A stretch of DNA of 64,000 nt. It comes from Ovis canadensis (taxonomy: Eukaryota > Chordata > Mammalia > Artiodactyla > Bovidae). Where the stretch lies: contig NC_091255.1 in assembly GCF_042477335.2 (NCBI RefSeq), positions 30,668,501 to 30,732,500 on the forward strand, in the 5' to 3' direction. The notes beneath the pieces were generated by a model. The model was given only the letters and a program-made list of their open reading frames with translations, ran no database searches and had not been told where the DNA came from. This document shows, in pieces, positions 1 through 9,835 of this stretch. Every line of letters starts with the position of its first letter. Position 1 is the stretch's first letter. The translations under genes and the position numbers were made by a program.

Positions 1-526
1 ATATCATGAGCTAGGAAAATAGTTTGAAGAGAGTATTAGGAAATTCCATGCTACAGCTGGCTTTCTTCTCTGGAATGTCTTTAATAATACCATTTAGCAG
101 TCCTGTCTCAGGGCGCCATTGTGCATTGATGACTCCATGAAAACACTAAGAAGAGACGCTGAGCTTAGGTGCCGTAGCCCCAGCACAGGTCAAGGGATGT
201 GTTGTGCTCCCCAAACAAATCCCACATGCATATGTAGACACACTGTCCCACAAACATCCCCAAGCAGAAACCAAGGCTAGCTAAGGGACTGGTCCCAAGA
301 AAAATTTGGTTGCATGGTCTTAAATGTGTCTTTCAGAGTCTGGTATTTTGAAACCATTCCGGTGTTTCTCAACTGCTGTGTTGTGATGCATTAATTCATC
401 AGTTTCAAAGTGTGACTTCCCTCAAAATATTAACTTCACCAGGCCTGTCTTCAGTAGGGGCTTTGGGTAGTGGGACTTGACTTCAGCTTTTTGGAAGACC
501 AGGCCCCACCCCTACCCCCAACTCTA
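1..526. other. Intergenic stretch, nothing recognised
   Basis: No gene, RNA or confident repeat is visible here. It is flanked on the right by a BovB LINE fragment. Confidence 0.5.
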
Positions 527-1260
527 TCAGTTCAGTTCAGTTCAGTCGCTCAGTCGTGTCCGACTCTTTGCGACCCCATGAATCACAGCACGCCAGGCCT
601 CCCTGTCCATCACCAACTCCCGGAGTTCAAACTCAAGTCCATTGAGTCGGTGATGCCATCCAGCCATCTCATCCTGTGTCATCCCCTTCTCCTCCTGCCT
701 TCAAACCCTCCCAGCATCAGAGCCTTTTCCAATGAGTTAACTCTTCGCATGAGGTGGCCAAAGTACTGGAGTTTCAGCTTTAGCATCATTCCTTCCAAAG
801 AACACCCAGGACTGATCTCCTTTAGAATGGACTGGTTGGATCTCCTTGCAGTCCAAGGGACTCTCAAGAGTCTTCTCCAACACCACAGTTCAGAAGCATC
901 AATTCTTCGGCACTCAGCTTTCTTCACAGTCCAACTCTCACATCCATACATGACCACTGGAAAAACCATAGCTTTGACTAGATGGACCTTTGTTGGCAAA
1001 GTAATGTCTCTGCTTTTCAATATGCTATCTAGGTTGGTCATAACTTTCCTTCCAAGGAGTAAGTGTCTTTTAATTTCATGGCTGAAGTCACCATCTGCGG
1101 TGATTTTGGAGCCCCCAAAAATAAAGTCTGACACTGTTTCCACTGTTTCCCCATCTATTTGCCATGAAGTGATGGGACCAGATGCCATGATCTTAGTTTT
1201 CTGAATGTTGAGCTTTAAGCCAACTTTTTCACTCTCCACTTTCACTTTCATCAAGAGGCT
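527..1260 (-). mobile_element. BovB (RTE) LINE 3' fragment
   Basis: This is the reverse complement of the BovB 3' end. It starts on the left with the (TCAGT)n tail typical of the element and ends near the bases encoding the C-terminal part of the reverse transcriptase. It aligns by eye with the 3' half of the longer plus-strand copy at 43500-44993. It is 5'-truncated and non-autonomous. The open frames through it are remnants of the element. Confidence 0.92.
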
Positions 1261-1617
1261 TTGGGTTAATAGTGAATCAACAGCCCCTGGAGAGACAAGG
1301 GGCCTCAGACTCCTTTCCTTCCTTCTCCCCCTCCCTTTCCCAGAGACTGAACCTCAGGAGAATGGTCTCACTGACCTCAAGTCAGAGCGTGATTCTGCCC
1401 CAGCTCCTCTGCTTCTGCTGAATATCTATATATGCTCTGGGGAAAAGGAAGGCTGGGAACTCAATCCTACAGAAAGCCAATTTCGCCAGAACTTTCCCCT
1501 CAAGGAGAGATCCTTTTCATACATTTGGGATACCTCCCCCCAGGACTCTCACTTTTTATCAGACAGACACCATTCATCAGTTGTGCAACAGCAGTCACTA
1601 TCATGCAGTTAAAGTGA

Positions 1618-1623
1618 TTTATT
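1618..1623 (-). terminator. DBIL5: DBIL5 poly(A) signal
   Basis: TTTATT on the plus strand is AATAAA on the minus strand. It lies about 107 bases past the DBIL5 stop codon, a suitable place for the 3' end of a short transcript. Confidence 0.65.
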
Positions 1624-1729
1624 GAGGTCTCAGCTACGGTGGTTGTTACAGCCTCAGGATATTTCGGCCCTCAAAAGGTCTTTAAAGTGCCTCCTTCCCT
1701 ACTAGAGCTGCCCTGCTACTCTGTCCTCC

Positions 1730-1993
1730 CTAACCAGCTTCATTTTTCTTTAGTTCTTCCACTTTGGCAATGTAGATCCTCATGGCATCCATCTTGGACA
1801 TCCCTTTATTTTCATTCCATGCCTCCCACTTGGCCTTGGCTTTCAGGTCGGTGGCAGGTGGGGCCGGGATGTTGCAGTCGCCCTGGGTGGCCTGTTTGTA
1901 ATAGCTGTACACCAACAATTTCTCCTGATCGCTCACCGGCCCCTTCAATTGCTTGATGGCAGCGCAGGCCATCTCAAACTCCACTTGGCACAT
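1730..1993 (-). CDS. DBIL5: Diazepam-binding inhibitor-like 5 (endozepine-like, acyl-CoA-binding)
   Basis: This 87-codon ORF starts with ATG (1993-1991) and encodes a complete single-domain acyl-CoA-binding protein, the usual ACBP length. The protein begins MCQVEFEM and carries the family signature YKQATQGD at residues 32-39. All four classical ligand-contact residues are present, counted with Met as residue 1: Tyr29, Lys33, Lys55 and Tyr74. They correspond to Tyr28, Lys32, Lys54 and Tyr73 of mature ACBP. The sequence resembles the testis-type paralogue (ELP/DBIL5) more than DBI itself. Family members bind long-chain acyl-CoA esters in the cytosol; DBIL5 is known from rodents as a late-spermatid protein. 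The human copy is annotated as the pseudogene DBIL5P at the same place beside GEMIN4, so an intact ORF here is notable. There are no internal stops or frameshifts. It is transcribed away from GEMIN4, with its ATG about 900 bases from the GEMIN4 ATG. An upstream 5' UTR intron is possible but not resolved. Confidence 0.9.
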
Positions 1994-2470
1994 TGGGGGT
2001 GCTGAGGCTGGGCCCTTCTGTCCTTTTCTAAGTGGTGTCCGGCACTAGAAGCTGGAGGATGGAGAGTTAGAAACATTCGAGGCTGGTGATTAAGCCCGGG
2101 AAGGAGGGAAAGGGAGACAAGCCAATGTGTGGGAAAGACAGAGGATATACGTGGGTTATCTTACAGTACAGATTACAAACGGGCCCCTTGGATTAGATCT
2201 CTCACACAGGCATTCTGGCTCGCACCGTGCATTTTCTGTGAAGGACAACCGTTAACATTTCAAAGGTGTTTGTGATGCCAGAAAATAATGGAGCAACTGC
2301 TGCTGTCAAAAGGAAGAATGCTGAGGACCACGCGTGTTTGAGTCGGGCAGGAGCCCCGCTGCGGGGGAGGAAGGCTCTCAGGGAGTGGTGTGTCCATGCA
2401 GGTTAGTGGGCAGCCTGGGGAGGGATATTTAGTGAGAGTGAACAGTGGCGGGGCTCGCATTACAAGATGT
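1994..2470. other. DBIL5-GEMIN4 intergenic region
   Basis: This holds the presumed 5' UTR and promoter side of DBIL5 and merges into the GEMIN4 CpG island. I see no repeat or further ORF with support. Confidence 0.5.
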
Positions 2471-2499
2471 TGAAGAATGCGAGGCCAAGGACAGAGCTA

Positions 2500-3110
2500 A
2501 CGGGAAGGACCAACTGGAACCCAGGAAACGGGGGTTGCCCCGACTCCTGGCCGCGCGAGGCGGGGACTGGGGGTGGGCGGTCCCTTGGGGGCGGGGCCCG
2601 GGGAGAGGAAGGGGCGGAGCACGGGTACCTGCCTGTTCGTTGGTGGGAGGACTCCGGCCGATAGGGGGTGCTGTGGGCCTGGCGGTCCTAACGCCGCCGG
2701 CGGTTAAGTGGGACCGCGCGTGCGCGGGGGGCGGCGGAGGCCGGGTCTGTACCGCCCGGAGCCCGAGGTGAGACTGCGGGCTGTGGCTGAGGCCCGGCCT
2801 ATTGTCCCGCCCCCCGGGGCCGCCCATTGTGCCGTGACGCTTACGTCGCCCTCAGCGCGGAGAGGGAGGGGCGGCCCGCGCCGCCGCCGGAGTCGCCGCC
2901 ATGGACCTAGGTGGGTGTTCGGCTTCCCAGGCCCGGACCCACGTGGGCCGTGGTCCCACAACCGGTGACCAGGCAGTGCTGAGCGGGCCTGGGCTCAGGG
3001 AGGCCTCCGGGCCGGGGAGGGAGTTGGGAAGGCGAGGGTGTCCTGGAGACCGGGGGTCGGGAGGCCGGGCTCTAGCTCACCACTCCTCCGCCCGCCACTA
3101 GCCAGCTCCG
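2500..3110 (+). promoter_or_regulatory. GEMIN4: CpG-island promoter of GEMIN4
   Basis: The stretch is rich in G+C and CpG and surrounds GEMIN4 exon 1. It holds GC boxes of the Sp1 type near 2587-2596 and 2611-2618. An NRF1-like GCGCGTGCGCG run lies at about 2716-2726. CRE-like half sites (TGACG at 2834, TACGTC at about 2842) lie about 60 bases before the ATG. No TATA box is evident. This is the usual layout of a housekeeping promoter and may also serve DBIL5 on the other strand. Confidence 0.8.
2901..2910 (+). CDS. GEMIN4: GEMIN4 coding exon 1 (10 coding bases)
   Basis: GCCGCCATGG is an excellent Kozak context. Three codons plus one base are coding, then the donor GTGGGT begins at 2911. The leftover G joins GA at 6475 to complete Gly4, giving the MDLGPL start known for Gemin4. 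Confidence 0.93.
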
Positions 3111-6100
3111 GGGCCCAGCGGATGAGAAGTTTGCGTTCCCGAGAGTTGTCAGGTTCCGGCACGTGCTTTGGAAAAGGCCGGGCTCCGGGAGCGCATGGGA
3201 GAATCCGCTTGGATCCATGACAGTCTCATTCATTGAACGTCTGCTGAGTTCTTGAGCAAGTGTCTGACTCTTGAGGTGCTCGTGGATAGAAGGAGATGAT
3301 CCGTTTCACAGAGTTTGGGCAACTTTTCACTGAGGTCACATGTGTACAGAGTCGAGCCTGGAGCCTTTGCGCAGGACTAGCGTTCTTCAGACCAGCAGTT
3401 GGCGCCGGTTGCAGCAGCCAGGTGGCACGTGCCTCTTGAATACTCAGAGGCCAGGTTTGGGAGAAGGGAGTGGGGAGCTGGTATAAATTTGCAGCTGCTT
3501 GCCCAGCGCCACCACCCCCCCCCCGCCCCCTCCCGCCAGACGTGCTCTTAATTAAGGGCCTGAGACCTGGAGGCTGTCCTGGAAGAGCTGGGGTGAGGCT
3601 TCCTAAGGTGTGCTAGTAATAGGAGGCTGTAGAGGAATATTCTGGACCCTGCTCCCAGCCAGCTCCTCCATGGTGGGAGGGTAGAGTTGAAAGTTTGGAG
3701 CCTGCAGCTGCGGCGATCTCTCTCCCAGCCCCACCACTTTGGAGTTTCGACATCCTGAGCAAATTGCTTCTGAGTCTTAACGTTCCCATATCTGAAACAG
3801 GAAAGATCCTCAAAAGGTCGATGTGACCATCAAAAGAGGTCTTATATGCATACCAACCAGCACAGTGCCTGGTACAGAGTAAGCACTTAATCAACATAAG
3901 GAGTGGGCACTCACAAGCACCAGTTAACCATGAGTGATAAAACATTTGGGATTTGTTCAGCTATTAACTGTTTCTGGGACTTACTCCTTCAAATGTCTCT
4001 GGAAGGTGAGTTTCCAGTTCCAAACATCTCAACTGAGTGGATAGTGCAATAAAATTGAATTTACAGAGTCAGAAGGGAGCCTATTTGGGGGCCCTGGCAG
4101 AGTAGCCTGAGCCAGAAAGAAGGCCCAGAACCCCCAGGGAGACTCCTCAGCAACCCAGCTCTTCCTGGGAGTCTGCCTCCGCCACTGCACAGCCAGGTGG
4201 AATGCCCTCAGGAACAGTGGATTGGATTTACGCTCCTAGTGGAAAGGGCAGGGTAGAACCCTGGCTCACGAAGATGGAGAAGCTGTGTCCTTGGGGGCAC
4301 GAGGTACTGGCCCTGAGAAAGGGGAGAAATCAGGAATATTGAAGAGTTTGTACAGTGATTTACTTTCTCAGCCAAAGGAAACACACCTTCGAGAGCTCTG
4401 TGCCATGTTTCTGAGCTGGAGGAAGGCAAAGAATGGGGGCAAGATTCTAGTTCTGCCAACGGTGGAAGGGTTTGGGGGAACCTGCGTTCAAGCACCTAGT
4501 CAGGATTTTTTTTTGTTTGTTTGTTTTTTGGTTGCACCCAGTCTTGGTTGTGACATGGGAGATCTTTTAGCTGTGGCATGTGGAATCCAGTTGCCTGACC
4601 AGGGATTGAACCCTGCCTGGGCCTCTGCATTGGGAGCCTGAGGTTGTAACCATTGGGCCACCAGGGACATCTCAGGCTCTTTGTCCTGACTCTTACTGTG
4701 GTTCAGTTGCTCAGTCATGTCAGACTCATTATAGCTATATCTTATTTAACCCTTAGCAGCCCTGAGAGATGGGTTTGGGAGCCAACAATGGGCACAGACC
4801 CAATGCCAAGGGCTTGACTAGTATATACTGTTAATATTTGACCCTGACAGTCATAATGTGCAGTCTGTATTATGCCCACCTATGCAGAAGGGAAGCTCAA
4901 AGAAGTAATCTGTCCAAGATGATACTGCTTTTGAATGGCTGAGCTAGGATTTAATATATGTCTGTCTAAACATCCCCTTCCTTGCTAAGTCTATGTTGAC
5001 TCATGGCTCACTGAAGGAAGGACTCTTCTGAATCAAGTGCAATCTTTTTTATCTATTTTCTTCTTGGTTTCTAACAAAAGAAACCAGGACCCTCAGCGGT
5101 TTATTCTCTTTGATGGAAAAGGTTGTAGGAATTGAATTGTTTCCTTAAAAGGCAGACGATTTGAAATCCATTTGCAAGACGAGATTTTTAGAGAAAAGTA
5201 GGGAGGCAGGACTTGTCTGAGTGCTGCTGTACCCACAGCCCTGGTCCAGGCCCCTCCTAGTCTATATTGTTAGTTAGAAGCTCAGTGTTGTGTCCTGCAG
5301 TACGTACTTGGTGGCTGCTGTAGTTTGGTCCTGTCCTTGTGTTTTCTTTCTCTCTCTCAGCAGTTCCTCCCCAAAGCCTCTGTTGGTCCATCCTTTGCTG
5401 GAGGGCCTCACCTCCAGGCAGACTCTTTTGAGCTGCATTTCAAGGCTGACTTTCCAGCCCTCTGTTTCCATTCAGTCAGTTCAGTCTCTTTGCGACCCCA
5501 TGAATCGCAGCACGCCAGGCCTCCCTGTCCATCGCCAACTCCTGGAGTTTACCCAAACTCAAGTTCATTGAGTCTGTGATGTCATCCAGCCATCTCATCC
5601 TCTGTTGTCCGCTTCTCCTCCTGCCCCTAATCCCTCCCAGCATCAGAGTCTTTTCCAATGAGTCAACTCTTCGCATGAGATAACCAAAGTATTGGAGTCT
5701 CAGCTTCAACATCAGTCCTTCCAATGAACACCCAGGGCTGATCTTTAGAATGGGCTGGTTGGATCTCCTTGCAGTCCAGGGGACTCTCAAGAGTCTTCTC
5801 CAACACCACAGTTCAAAACCATCAATTCTTTAGCGCTCAGCTTTCTTCACAGTCCAACTCTCACATCCATACATGACCACTGGAAAAACCATAGCCTTGA
5901 CTAGACGGACCAGAGGACATCTCTACTTTAATGTTCTACCTTCAAACTCCAAATGACCAAAACTGATCAGTGTTCCCTCCCAGCCCATTTCTTGTGCTCC
6001 CTGTGTCCAGTGGTGCCTGTTGTCTTACCGGTTGCAGGCTAGAGAGCTTTGTTGTTATTTAATTGCTAAGTTATGTCCAAATCTTGTGACACCTCCTGGA

Positions 6101-9100
6101 CTGTAAGCCTGCCAGGTTTCTCTGCCCATGGGATTTCCCAGGCAAAAATACTGGAGTGGGTTCCCATTTCCTTCTTTGCCTGACTGAGGGATTGAACCCA
6201 AGTCTCCTGCATTAACGGGCAGACTCTTTACCACTGAGCCACCAGGGAAGCGCCTAGAGAGCTGGGAGTCCTTTTGGTTCCTCAGGTAAATCCTTTGACT
6301 CCAGCTCTGCAGCGGCTCCTGGAGCTACCCTCTTTTCCCCGCTCCTACCGATCTCACTCAGAACCCTTATCTTCTGTACCCCTAATCATGACAGCCCATC
6401 AACCAACTGCTGTCTCTCTCTCTAACCTCTGCTTACTGTTCTGGAAATTTTTTCACCACGTTCTATCTTTGCAGGACCTTTGAATATCTGTGAGGAAATG
6501 ACTATCTTGCACGGGGGTTTCTTGCTGGCCGAGCAGCTGTTCCGCCCCAAAGCACTGGCTGAAATGACCAAGTCTGACTGGGAGCACGTTGGGCGGCCCA
6601 TTGTGGAGGCTCTGAGGGAGATCTCCTCTGCCACAGCCTGCTCCCAGCCCTTCGCCTGGAAGAAGAAAGCCCTGATTATCATTTGGGCCAAGGTGCTACA
6701 GCCCTGCCCCGTCACCCCTTCTGACATGGAAAACCGCTGGCAGGAAGATGTATTCTTCTCTGTGGGCAACATGATCCCCACCATCAATCACACGGTCCTC
6801 TTTGAGCTGCTCAAGTCGCTGGAGGCCTCTGGACTCTTTATCCAGCTCCTGATGGCCCTGCCCACCACTATCTGCCGTGCGGAACTAGAGCGCTTTTTGG
6901 AGCACATGACCGTCGACACTTCTTCCAAGGACGTGGCCTTCTTCCTCGATGTCTGGTGGGAAATGATGAAGCACAAGGGCAATCAGCAGGACCCCCTGCT
7001 CTCCCAGTTCCGGACAATGGCCCACAAGTACCTGTCCTCCTCCGATGACTTCTCCCACCCCCCAAAGAGGTTCAAGTCTGATCCAGATGTGTGTCCAACC
7101 ATGCCCCTGCTGGCCATGCTGCTCACGGGGCTGAAACAAATCCAGGACAGGATCCTATGTCCTGGGATGAAGTGCTGCGCCTTAGCCAACTTGGCTGACA
7201 TGCTGACCGTGTTTGCGCTGATGGAGGAGGACCCCCAGGAAGTGTCTGCGACCGTGTACCTGGACAAGCTGGCCACGGTGATCTCTGTGTGGAACTCAGA
7301 CACCCAGAACCCATATCACCAGCAGGCACTGGCAGAGAAGGTGAAGGAGGCGGAGCGGGACATCAGCCTGACCTCCCTGGCCAGGCTGCCGAGCGAGACC
7401 ATCTTCGTGGGCTTTGAGTTCCTGCGCAGCCTGCTGCAGGAGTGGGGGGAGGAGCTGCAGGCCTTGCTCAACAGCAGCCAGGGGACCAGCTACGACAGCT
7501 TCCGGCTCTGCGACAGCCTGACCTCCTTCAGCCAGAACCTGAAGCTCTACCTGGATACCACCAGCCTGGCCAAGGAGGAGAGGCAGGTGGTCTCTGAGCT
7601 GGCAGAGTGCGTGGGGGACTTCCTGAGGAAGACAAACAGGGCGGTGAGGAGCACGGGCGGCGGGCAGGACATCGCCGCCTCCATCGCCATGGCCATCATC
7701 GAGCAGAAGATGGACCGCCACGTGGAGATGTGCTACATCTTCGCCTCCGAGAGGAGGTGGGCCTTCTCAGACGAGTGGCTGTCCTGCCTGCTCGACAACC
7801 GGGCTCTCTTCCGAGAGCCGGGCCTGGTGTTAAAGCTACTGGAGACGGTGATGGAAGTCGGCACGATAGATAGGGCCATCTCCAAACCTCGGATCAAACA
7901 GGTGGTCGACTTGATCCTGGAGTGTTACACACACCTCTCGCTGCCAGATAAAAATAAAGTCCTCTCGGGGGTCCTGCGCTCTTGGGGGCGCAAGGGCCTC
8001 TCTGAGAAATTGTTAGCTCACTTGGAGGGCTTTCAGGAGGACCTCAACACGACTTTCAACCAGCTCACACAGAGCACCTCTGAACAGGGCTTGGCTAAGG
8101 CTGTTGCTTCCGTGGCCCGCCTGGTCATCCTGCACCCGGAGATCACGGTGAAGAAGGTGTGCAGCATGGCTGTGGTCAACCTCGGCACCCACAAGTTCCT
8201 GGCTCAGATTCTCACTGCCTTCCCCGCCCTCCGGTTCACGGAAGAGCAGGGGCCAGGCCACTCCACCACATTCGTGGTGTCCTGCCTCAAAGAGACAGTC
8301 TGGACCAAACTCTCGACACCCCGGGAGGAGAAGCAGTTTCTGGAGCTCCTGAGCTGCCTGGTGAGTCCTATAAAGCCCCAAGGGATTCCAGTCGCTGCTC
8401 TGCTCGAGCCAGATGAGGTACTAAAGGAGTTTGTCCTGCCTTTCTTGATGCTGGAGGTCAAAGAGGTGGACCTCAGTCTGAGGATCTTCGTCCAGACTCT
8501 GGAAGGGAGCACAAACCTGGAGGAATACTGGCTGCAGTCCTGCTCTCCGTTCCCACTCATCTTCAGCCTGTGCCAGCTCCTTGATGGCTTCAGCAAATAC
8601 TGGCAGCTCCCCAAGGAGAAGCGCTGTCTCCCCCTGGACGGAAAGGACCTGGCCATCCACATCCTGGAGCTCCTCTGTGAGGTGGTCTCAGCTAATGCCG
8701 ACACCTTCTCCCCGGACACCTGGGTCAAGTCCCTGTCCTGGCTCCACCGGAAGCTGGAGCAACTAGATTGGACTGTGGGCCTGAGACTGAAGAGCTTCTT
8801 TGAGGGCCACTTCAAGTGTGAGGTGCCAGCCACGCTCTTTGAGATCTGTAAGCTTTCTGAGGATGAGTGGACCTCCCAGGCCCACCCCGGGTATGGGCCC
8901 GGCACAGGCCTCCTGGCCTGGATGGAGTGCTCCTCCATCTCCAGCAGCATCTCCGAGCAGATGCTCGCCCTCCTGGTGGTGGATGTGGGCAACCCTGAGG
9001 AGGTCAGGTTGTTCAGCAAGGGCTTCCTGGTGGCCCTGGTGCAGGTCATGCCATGGTGCAGCCCCCAGGAATGGCAGTGCCTTCACCAGCTGACCCGGAG

Positions 9101-9644
9101 ACTGTTGGAGAAGCAACTGCTGCACGTCCCTTACAGCCTGGAGTATATACAGTTCGTTCCTCTGCTCAACCTGAAGCCCTTTGCCCAGGAGCTCCAGCTC
9201 TCTGTACTCTTGCTTAGAGCTTTTCAGTTTCTCTGCAGCCAGAGCTGCCGTAACTGGCTCCCCGTGGAGGGCTGGAACCATGTGGTCAAGCTCCTCTGCA
9301 ACAGTCTGACCAATCTCCTGGATTCCGTTCGGTTGATACAGTCGGTTGGCCCTTGGGCTCAAGGACAAGAGCAGGACCTGACCCAGGAAACCCTGTTTTT
9401 CTATACCCAGGTGTTCTGTCACGTTCTGCACATCATGGCCATGGTCCACCAGGAGGTCTGTGAACCTCTCTATGTCTTGGCCTTGGAGATCCTCACCTGC
9501 TACGAAACCCTGAGCAAGACCAACCCTTCCGTCAGCTCCTTGCTCCAGAAAGCAAACGAGCAGCGCTTCTTAAAGTCCATTGCCGAGAACATCAGCCCCG
9601 AGGAGCGGCGCCAAACCCTCCTGCAGAAGATCAGCAACTTCTGA
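2901..9644 (+). CDS. GEMIN4: Gemin4, SMN-complex component (join 2901-2910, 6475-9644)
   Basis: Gemin4 is a core member of the SMN complex, which loads Sm proteins onto snRNAs in the cytoplasm and is found in nuclear Gems. It works with the helicase Gemin3 (DDX20). The coding sequence is split into a 10-base first exon (ATG GAC CTA G, in a near-perfect Kozak context) and one 3.17-kb exon. The joined protein is 1059 aa, against about 1058 in human. It starts [12 protein letters not shown] and is close to human Gemin4 over its whole length, for example in the N-terminal [12 protein letters not shown] and the C-terminal [12 protein letters not shown]. The chain is leucine-rich and looks all-helical with no enzymatic motif. 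A basic PPKRFK patch at residues 199-204 fits the nuclear localisation signal reported in the N-terminal part of the human protein. There are no stops or frameshifts. It converges with TLCD3A downstream. Confidence 0.97.
3730..3900 (+). mobile_element. MIR SINE
   Basis: A degraded MIR. The stretch from the 'cctcatctg'-like region to 'cacagtgcctggtacagag' followed by 'taagcactta' is its recognisable 3' half. Confidence 0.65.
4507..4676 (-). mobile_element. CHR-type SINE
   Basis: A T-rich start on the left is the reversed A-tail. The body contains 'ctgaccagggattgaaccc', the reversed tRNA-like B box, and ends at the reversed 'ccctggtggccca' head. Confidence 0.85.
4740..4960 (+). mobile_element. 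MIR SINE, degraded
   Basis: It carries weak but ordered MIR landmarks: a 'tatgcccac..tgcagaagggaa' core, then 'gctcaaagaagtaa' and 'ggctgagctaggattt'. Confidence 0.6.
5471..5910 (-). mobile_element. BovB LINE 3' fragment
   Basis: Reverse-complement BovB 3' end, beginning with a short CAGT-rich tail and stopping at 'ctagacggacc'. It is the same segment as the copy at 527-1260 but shorter. Confidence 0.9.
6039..6263 (-). mobile_element. Bov-tA SINE with target-site duplication
   Basis: A reversed Bov-tA ending in 'ctgagccaccagggaag'. It is flanked by a perfect 10-base direct repeat CTAGAGAGCT at 6039-6048 and 6254-6263, the mark of L1/BovB-type retroposition. Confidence 0.9.
6475..9644 (+). 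CDS. GEMIN4: GEMIN4 coding exon 2 (almost the whole protein)
   Basis: It begins at 6475 after the acceptor GCAG and completes Gly4, then reads Pro5, Leu6 and onward without interruption to TGA at 9642-9644. It supplies residues 4-1059. Confidence 0.97.
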
Positions 9645-9835
9645 CCTCCGTGGGTCAGAAAACAGCCGGGCCTCCACTTGGCGGGCTCGATGGGGACTGG
9701 AGCAGAGCAGCAGAAACTTTTCAGTCATGTGGAATTGTACACAAGCCCCCAAATAAGACAATAACAGTGTAAAAAAAATAGTTTCTTAGGTATTTGTAAC
9801 AAACAGGTTATAATAAAATTCTCTTTTGAGTTTCA
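9645..9835 (+). other. GEMIN4: GEMIN4 3' UTR
   Basis: A short 3' UTR follows the TGA and ends just past the poly(A) signal at 9812. A T/G-rich stretch after it suits a cleavage site near 9830. Confidence 0.7.
9812..9817 (+). terminator. GEMIN4: GEMIN4 poly(A) signal AATAAA
   Basis: A canonical AATAAA lies 168 bases after the stop codon. Confidence 0.8.

Larger units (their letters stand above)
2911..6474 (+). other. GEMIN4: GEMIN4 intron 1
   Basis: GT-AG intron with donor GTGGGT and acceptor CTTTGCAG ending at 6474. It holds the rest of the CpG island, then a MIR, a CHR SINE, a second MIR, a BovB fragment and a Bov-tA SINE, listed separately. I see no other gene in it. Confidence 0.85.

Noticed and set aside
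679-1254. 191-codon minus-strand ORF, and similar ORFs at 20822-21541, 63401-63757 and elsewhere
   Set aside because: They read through the C-terminal end of the BovB ORF (motifs such as [13 protein letters not shown] recur in every copy). They are transposon remnants, not host genes.
2429-2968. ORFs on both strands within the GEMIN4 island
   Set aside because: High G+C removes stop codons by chance; no conserved protein is known there and the true exon 1 is elsewhere in the same stretch.
8204-9449. Long antisense ORFs (281 and 228 codons) across GEMIN4 exon 2
   Set aside because: They are shadows of a G+C-rich coding exon: no domain, no start context, and the sense frame is clearly Gemin4.
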